The notes under the pieces: generated by a model | Told to the model about the DNA's origin: nothing | What the model saw: the letters and a program-made list of their open reading frames with translations, nothing else | Database searches by the model: none | Source: Zea mays | Lineage: Eukaryota; Streptophyta; Magnoliopsida; Poales; Poaceae | Direction: 5' to 3' | Assembly: GCF_902167145.1 (NCBI RefSeq) | Contig: NC_050096.1 | Span: forward strand, 80,162,683 to 80,226,682 | DNA length: 64,000 nucleotides | Position numbers and translations under genes: made by a program | Shown: one piece after another, positions 57,601-64,000 of the stretch | Position numbering within the stretch: the stretch's first letter is position 1 | Layout: every line of letters starts with the position of its first letter

Positions 57601-58487
57601 AGTCACCCACCTTGGGAGGTGTACTGCGTTTGTACGACTGGCGAAACCTAACGAGCAGCTATGCACCAGGGGAGTCTTTGTAAAGGCTACGTAGTGAAAC
57701 CTTGCCAACTCACCTTGGTAGTGTTTGAGGGTTTGATCGACCCGAGGCATAAAGGGATCACGACTTGTGGGTAAAGTGTACAACCTCTGCAGAGTGTTAA
57801 AAACTGGTATATCAGCCGGGCTCACCGTTAAGAGCAGCCTTGGGATCCTCTTTGATTAGAAGAACTTTGGATACTTTTATGATGATGATTAAGAATGTTG
57901 GTTATAATATCTGATCTCTGGTATTTCCTCGTTTGAGGTAGTAATTTTAGGTAATAACTAGGTTTATTACTAAAAGTTGGCTCTACCAATAATAATATAT
58001 ACTTGACTAACTTAAAAGCAACTGCTTGCCCTCAACTCCATATACAGCTATTCCACTTTAGCCAAATGGGACATTTGCTGAGTACGTTGATGCGCACTCA
58101 CCCTTGCTTTACACACCACCCCACCCCAGGTTGTCCCCACTGCACTCAGTACTCAGGAGGTGATGTTGGCAACATGGAAGATTTCGAGGAGTTTCAGGAC
58201 TACGACGAGTTCTAGTTCTTTCTTAGTGGTAAACCCCCAGTCAGCTGCCTGTGTAGGCTTAGCATCTACGTTTTTGTAATTCCGCACTTTGATAGTTATG
58301 TTGAGCAATGGTTATGTATTAGACTCTATGTATGTCTTAGACATCTTAATGTAATAAAGTACCTTTCCACTATTTATTTCGAGCACTGTGTGATGATGTC
58401 CAATTATGTAATCGCTATGTATGTGAGTTCTGATCCTGGCACGTACATGGTTCACATTTGGTTTACCTTCTAAAACCGGGTGTGACA
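54658..58487 (+). repeat. 3' LTR of the Tekay-type element, complete
   Basis: 3830 bp, TGTAACACCC...CCGGGTGTGACA, followed by TSD CCGGT. It is GC-rich from 55020 to 56400 and AT-rich after. It has a short CT microsatellite near 55168-55183. Open frames in the GC-rich part show no motif. Confidence 0.9.
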
Positions 58488-58492
58488 CCGGT

Positions 58493-59558
58493 GCACCAGG
58501 AACCGAAGCCCAACGGCTAGTTCCAGGTGGCACTATGGAGGGAAGACCACCGGACTGTCCGGTGTGAAAAGGTCTGCGTGCCAACGGTCACCTGCTCTGA
58601 CAGACCAACGGCTAGGCGCACTGGACAAGGAACAATACGCTATCCGGTGCACCATCGGACTGTCCGGTGCGCCACCGGACTGTCCGGTGTGACCGCAGAA
58701 AGCAGCAGCTTTCCTTCAACGGCTATAATTGTGTTGGGGGCTATAAATACTCCCCCAACCGGCCATTTCCAAGTGTGGGAGCCCAAGCAACATACCACGT
58801 CATGTAGTGCACATTTCCAAGAGTTCAAACACCCAAGTGCTTAATAGAATCACTCGGTGATTAGCGTAGGTGCTTTGCGAAGTGCTTAGGTTAGTTAGAC
58901 CGCTTTAGCGCTTGCTCTAGATGAACCCTAGTTAGTTGAGTGAGTTTTGTAAAACCACACAACCCCTCGGCTCTTGCGCAAGCCGTTGTAATTGTACCAA
59001 GTGGGGCGAGAGTCTTGCGAGACCGTGACAACCGCGTTTGTGTCACGGCTGCCACCGTGTACCGGAGGGAACGAGGCCCGCGGCGTTTCGGCCGGAAGCT
59101 CGATAGTGGAGACAGCGGGGAGCGTCCGAGAGGAGCCAGAAGCGGAGCACCACTTACGCGTGGAGAAGGCCCACGACTCTCTACGGAGTTAGTCGACCGA
59201 GGTGCTTGGCCCTCGCGTGGGCTTCCCTTTGCGTAGGGGCACCAACGAGGATTAGTCGGGACCTTGCGCTGTTCCAGATACCTCGGTAAAAATACCAACA
59301 TCATCCACGAGAGTTTGCATCTCTACCTTGCTCTTTACCTTCCACATTTATATTAAGCATTTAAGTTTCAATCTTGTATTCATACTTATTTAGTGTAGAT
59401 TGAAACTTAGCCATTACGGTAGAGATAGCAACACTTAGACAAAACCTAGTTTGCTCATTCTAGTTTGATTATTTGCATAGGTTTTGCTCTAGGGATTTAA
59501 CTGTGGCCTAGTTTACTAAAAGTTTTAGAAGTCCTAATTCACCCCCTCTTAGGCATCA
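58493..59558 (+). repeat. 5' LTR of the gag-only Sirevirus, second part
   Basis: Continues the LTR from 29441 through the remaining palindromes (to about 58692), TATA box 58742-58748, and the end TTCACCCCCTCTTAGGCATCA. Both parts sum to about 1336 bp. The end could also be placed at CCTACA (59570), closer to the primer site. Confidence 0.85.
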
Positions 59559-59573
59559 CCCGTTTCCTACAAG

Positions 59574-59586
59574 TGGTATCAGAGTC
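59574..59586 (+). promoter_or_regulatory. Primer-binding site (initiator tRNA-Met type)
   Basis: TGGTATCAGAGTC, nearly complementary to the initiator tRNA-Met 3' end. It is 15 bases from the LTR end as placed here. Confidence 0.8.
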
Positions 59587-59652
59587 TGGTTTGGCTCATT
59601 TGAAACGCTTTAGCTTCACCGCTAAAAGAGTCGACGCTTTTTAGAGGAAGGG

Positions 59653-61743
59653 ATGGATACCCATAGACCATCGCACTTCGACAGCACTAATTTCCCATAT
59701 TATAGTGCTAGAATGGCTTGCTACCTAGAGGCCTTTGATATAGGTGTTTGGAGAGTCACTCGTGACAAGATGAAACCCCCAAGAATCCCGAAAAACCCAC
59801 CACGAGTGAGGAAAAAGAAATTCATTTAAATGCTAGAGCCAAAAATTGCTTGTATGAATCTCTTAGCATGGATATTTTTAATCAAGTTTTTACATTGAAA
59901 ACTGCTAATGAGATTTGGCTAAAATTGCATGAGCTCCATGACGGCACATCCAATGTCCGTGAGCAAAAACATTGCCTAGTCTTAAATGAGTATAATTCTT
60001 TTGCTATGAAATATGGTGAGCTTGTTAGAGACATGTATTCTCGTTTAAATCTAATAATCAATGAGCTCAACTCTATTGGCATAAATGAGCTAGGTGATGC
60101 AGACATTGTGAGGAAGATTATCTCCCTACCACCACAACGAAGATATGGGAGCATCATCACCATTCTTCACAACATGGAGGACTTGAGTGCAATGACCCCG
60201 ACCATTGTGATTCGAAAAATCGCGGCCTTCAAAATGTCGCAAAAAATGTGTCGGAGAGAGGAGCCAACTTCCTCAAGGTCATATGCTTTTGCATGTGATG
60301 AAAGGAAGGGTAAAAAGAAGGCTTCCACTCCAAGTTCCTCAAGTGAAGAAGAGGAAGAAGAATAAAGTGATGATGATGAAGATAATCAACCATGCACATC
60401 ATCCTCCAAGGACGAAGAAACAATCCGACGCATCGGAAAGGTAATTGGGATGATCCGCAAGATTAATCTAATGGGTATGCCCCTGCATGTCGAAGATCTT
60501 CTCTTTAACATTGACAGGAAAAAGCAAAGGAAGAGAGGATGCTTCACATGTGGGGAGAAGGGCCACTTCAGGGACAACTGTCCAAATATGGCCGAACCCA
60601 AAAAGGGGAGGAGCAAAGGCAAGGCACTAACAAGTGTTAGAACTTGAGATGATTCTTCAAGTGAAGATGAACCTCCAAGGACGCGTAGCCACCGGTCCTC
60701 ATCACGCTCATCACGGTCATCACACAAGTGCCTTATGACAAGAGGTAAAATAAGTATCCCATCCTCTAGTGATGAAAGTAGTAGTGATGATGAAGGTGAG
60801 GGAAAGCCCTCCATAGATGAGCTTGCAGAAGCCATTAAATTTTTAGGATGTTTGCACTAAGCAAAAGGCTCAACTTAAAACTTTGAAAAATAAGTTGATT
60901 AGCTCTCAAAATGACTATAAAGGTTTGCTAGAGAAATTTGAAACATTTGCAAATTTGAATTGTGAGCTATCAACCAAAATTGAGCAATTAGAGTCTAGTG
61001 CTCCATCCACTGCTACCGATGATGGCCTTATTAAAAAGAATGAAAAACTTAAGGCTAAGTTAGCTAGCTCCCAAGAAGCTATTGAAAATTTGCTAGGGAA
61101 AATGGAAATTCTTTGCATACACAATAATGAGCTAACTACTAAGCTAGAAAACATTGGTAGCACCCCAGGGGCATCTTCAATTGAAATTCCTGAAGTTATT
61201 GAAAAGGATGCTTCTACTTCTTGCTTTGATTTGATTAATGATTCTAACCCCTGCAACCAAGTTCTTGTTAAGAGTATTGTTGTAGAAACATGTTCAGATG
61301 AGGTTGCAAAGGAAAATGAGCAATTAAAGCAAGAAGTGGCTCGCCTTGGCAAGGCTTTGTATGAAAAGAAAGGCAAAGCCAAACAAATCCAACCTTCACA
61401 GGATAACACCACTACGAGAGTGAACAAGCCTGTGAAGGGAGAAACCGTAATTTGTAGGCTATGCCACAAGGAAGGCCATAAGTCTTTCCAATGCAAGGCG
61501 ATGACCGGGGATAAGCAAAAGCAAAAGCCAACAAGAAAAATCTCCAACACCTGCATCAAAAAGGTGAACAAAAAGGATGTTACACCATATTTGATCAAGA
61601 ATAAAAAGAATGGAAAGGTGATAGCAATCAAGGCCAACAAGCAAGCCAACAAAGGAAAGGGAGCCAAACGCATCTGGGTGCCAAAGGAAATAATTTCAAC
61701 CATGAAAAGCACCAAGAAGGTTTGGATCCCGAAAGGAAAGTGA
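59653..61743 (+). pseudogene. Gag of the non-autonomous Sirevirus, decayed
   Basis: From the ATG at 59653 (MDTHRPSHFDSTNFPYYSAR) the copia gag core runs through ANEIWLKLHELHDGTSNVRE and LGDADIVRKIISLPPQ. A frameshift near 59772 and a TAA at 60363-60365 interrupt it. The zinc knuckle CFTCGEKGHFRDNC lies at about 60541-60582, followed by a TGA at 60645 and Ser/Asp-rich repeats. After a frameshift near 60845 a coiled-coil domain opens (60883-61743) with a second knuckle-like CRLCHKEGHKSFQC. It ends KKVWIPKGK, the WVPK-type linker that precedes protease in complete Sireviruses. No pol follows. Confidence 0.82.
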
Positions 61744-63167
61744 GTAGTCCGAAGGACGACGAGAAATTTGGAGACTTGGCAAAGTTGGGATGTATATCAT
61801 GGAATACATCAAATTGGATCAAGTTTATTGCCAAGTGGGTTAAATAAAATTTTGGACCCAAATTTCCCCACCCATGACTAAGGTAACTAGATTTATTGTA
61901 TTTCTTATTTTTAGATATGCGTATCTATTTATCTTATATCTAGTTTACCTTTCATGCCTAGTATTGCAATTAATATTTACTTTTATTTAAAATGCATGCA
62001 TACTAGGTAAATCTCATGGTAGGATTGCTTGTTTTCAATTCATACACTTAAGCAAACCTACATGGTTTAAAACGTTTATTTAAGCACGACACATAGCTTC
62101 TTTATCACTCCATAGTAAATGATACACCAATTGATATTTTCAAATGCTACAAGTGGCAATCACACTTATATTATGTATCATTTAACTTATAAGTGCCAAA
62201 GTTCGGATTTTAGATAATTTGCCCCTCTTGATATCAAATCAAAGTGCATGTATCCTACAAGTATTCAAAACTTGTATGCACATCCTCAGGGGGAGGCTAC
62301 TCTATAATCTAAGACTGTCAGACTAATACATTTTTCAAGTCTATTTCATGTGATAGTCTCATTGTAAGGAAAATGAAGTCCCTAGAGAAAGACAACAATC
62401 TTCCACTGCAAAATCTCCAAAAAAACTCTCATGTCTCACCATGCCTGCCATTGACTTTCAATTGGTATCTTTGAGACTACATTTAATATCATTTACATGT
62501 CTTCTCCAATATTTGATTAGGCTATATTTTCATATCTTATACTTCCATGTTGCTATACATGCGTATATGGTTAACTCTTATTCTGTTACCTATGCATAAG
62601 GAAGTTAGTCTAATCAAATCATGTCTTGTACCTCTAATTTTCACATGCTTTTTCCTAAGTAGAAGGTCTCTATCAAGGGGAGTATTTCTTCGTCTCAAAA
62701 AAGGGGGGAGAAATTTTCTTTCTAAAAGAAAACACTCATTTAGGGGGAGTAATCATTTGATGGTAACCCACAAGTGGTTTCAATTGGTATCCTACAATTG
62801 GTATCAATTGACATATTCTTTGTGAGGGCAAGTCTTATTTTTTCCCTACATGCTTTTAATGTCTTCCTTTTCGGTGGTTGATGCCAAAGGGAGAGAAATT
62901 TAGGGACCAAAGCAATGAAAAATGTATCAAACACCAAACACCACCAATTTAAAATTTTAAAATTTGCATGTGGCTTTTCAAGTGGTTTTGGTTATTTGGT
63001 CCAAAATAGGAAGTAAGTGAATTATGGAGTTAGGGGGAGGCTTAAGTCCATAATATCACATTGTGGGACAAACATGCATCCTAGCAAGTAGTTTGCATTC
63101 TTTCAATCAAATACTTGTATTATTTGCTTGCTTCGGTTGTGTTGTCATCAATCACCAAAAGGGAGAT
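61744..63167 (+). other. 3' non-coding region of the gag-only Sirevirus
   Basis: No pol or env coding. Polypurine tracts occur near 62287-62297, 62700-62711, 62741-62750 and 63030-63038. The LTR-adjacent AAAAGGGAGAT ends at 63167. The sequence is AT-rich throughout. Confidence 0.8.
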
Positions 63168-64000
63168 TGTAAGGAAAATGGACCCCGGGCCATTTGGCTA
63201 ATTGAGTTTTGGTGTTTGATGATTAACACAATCTGTGAACTAATAAGTTTCTTAGTGTTTGTGTTTGTAGTTCACAGGATGCTAGAGTTACTTAGACTAA
63301 GGAATTGAGGAAAGCAACACCTCAAAAGAAGACATTAAGAAGATCCAAGAAAAGTCCAAGAACGAAGATGTGTGTTGCCTGCGGACTGTCTGTGCGTGGA
63401 GCACCGGACTGTCCGGTGGCACACCGGACTGTTCGGTGCCCACACGCCGGACTGTCCGGTGCACCAGGAACAGAAGCCCAACGGCTAGTTCCAGGTGGCA
63501 CTGTGGAGGGAAGACCACTGGACTGTCCGGTGTGAAGTCCGGACTGTCCGGTGTGAAAAGGTCTGCATGCCAACGGTTACCTGCTCTGACAGACCAACGA
63601 CTAGACGCACCGGACAAGGAACAGTACGCTGTCCCGTGCACCACCGTACTGTCCAGTGTGACCGCAGAAAGCAGCAGCTTTCCTCCAACGGCTATAATTG
63701 TGTTGGGGGCTATAAATACACCCCAACTAGCCATTTCCAAGTGTGAGATCCCAAGCAACATACCAAGACATATAGTGCACATTTCCAAGACCTCAAACAC
63801 CAAAGTGCTTAATAGAATCACTCGGTGATTAGCGTAGGTGCTTTGCGAAGTGCTTAGGTTAGTTAGACTGCTTTAGCGCTTGCGCTAGGTGAACCCTAGT
63901 TAGTTGAGTGAGTTTTGTAAAACCACACAACCCCTTGGCTCTTGTGCGAGCCGTTGTAATTGTACCAAGTGGGGCGAGAGTCTTGCGAGACCGTGACAAC
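63168..64000 (+). repeat. 3' LTR of the gag-only Sirevirus (cut by window end)
   Basis: Starts TGTAAGGAAAATGGACCCCG. It has palindromes from about 63402 to 63555, TATA box 63711-63717, and parallels 58493-59010. By comparison with the 5' LTR about 500 bp more should follow, then GGTGG. Confidence 0.9.

Larger units (their letters stand above)
29442..58487 (+). mobile_element. Non-autonomous Tekay/Prem1-type gypsy element with two nested insertions
   Basis: It has a 5' LTR (29442-32508 plus 43735-44316), a tRNA-Met-type primer site, an internal region of only about 1.7 kb (44317-44573 plus 53241-54657), and a 3' LTR (54658-58487). TSD CCGGT occurs at 29437-29441 and 58488-58492. No protease, RT, RNase H or integrase is present. 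The only gene is a 333-codon acidic ORF with two stops. Enzymes must come from an autonomous relative. Confidence 0.88.
29172..64000 (+). mobile_element. Gag-only (non-autonomous) Sirevirus, outermost element of the nest, runs off the window
   Basis: The 5' LTR starts TGTAAGGAAAATGGACCCCG at 29172, is split by the Tekay-type element, resumes at 58493 and ends at 59558. A tRNA-Met-type primer site, a decayed gag, a long 3' non-coding region with polypurine tracts, and a 3' LTR (63168 onward) follow. No protease, integrase, RT or RNase H is present. The bases before the element are GGTGG (29167-29171), the predicted TSD. I cannot name the family. Confidence 0.85.

Overview
The window is a transposon-rich grass chromosome segment. 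It most resembles maize (Zea) because it carries Opie-, Ji- and Grande-like LTR retrotransposons, LTRs of about 3.5-3.8 kb that start TGTAACACCC, and a Helitron carrying gene fragments. Family names come from memory of maize repeats; element structures, LTR edges and target-site duplications (TSDs) were read from the sequence. One multi-exon host-type gene is present.

Left part (1-9740). The 3' half of an Opie-like Sirevirus (1-2995) sits in a minus-strand Tekay/Prem1-type gypsy LTR (2996-7121), which also holds a hAT-like MITE (6130-6662). Then come a gypsy LTR scrap, a decayed CACTA transposase-associated fragment and a Stowaway MITE.

Middle part (9741-29171). A 6.5-kb minus-strand Helitron (9741-16281) carries fragments of a myosin XI gene, a nucleoside hydrolase gene and an unidentified membrane-protein-like sequence. 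It lies about 460 bp beyond the stop codon of an intact-looking minus-strand gene. I model that gene with six coding exons (16743-20617, 847 codons plus stop, phases consistent); its function is not recognised. Upstream are a kinase exon scrap, a Tourist/Harbinger-like element with a GC-rich minisatellite, a Stowaway-like element with a tRNA-like core, and a gypsy solo LTR (24928-28399).

Right part (29172-64000). This is one nest of at least four levels. A gag-only Sirevirus (29172 to beyond the end) carries in its 5' LTR a non-autonomous Tekay-type element (29442-58487, TSD CCGGT). That element carries in its 5' LTR a Grande-like complex (32509-43729, TSD GTTAT) and in its short coding region a Ji-like Sirevirus (44574-53235, TSD GCACT). 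The Ji-like element carries a hAT-like MITE (46961-47599, TSD GTAGCATT).

The most interesting structures are: the three-LTR tandem Grande complex with a single outer TSD; inside it an antisense transcription unit with its own TATA box and two short in-phase introns; two pol-less elements (a gag-only Sirevirus and a Tekay-type element with an acidic non-pol ORF); a Helitron with two 5' termini and one 3' terminus; and tRNA-like cores with Pol III-like terminators inside two MITEs. I saw no clearly novel enzymatic or defence system.
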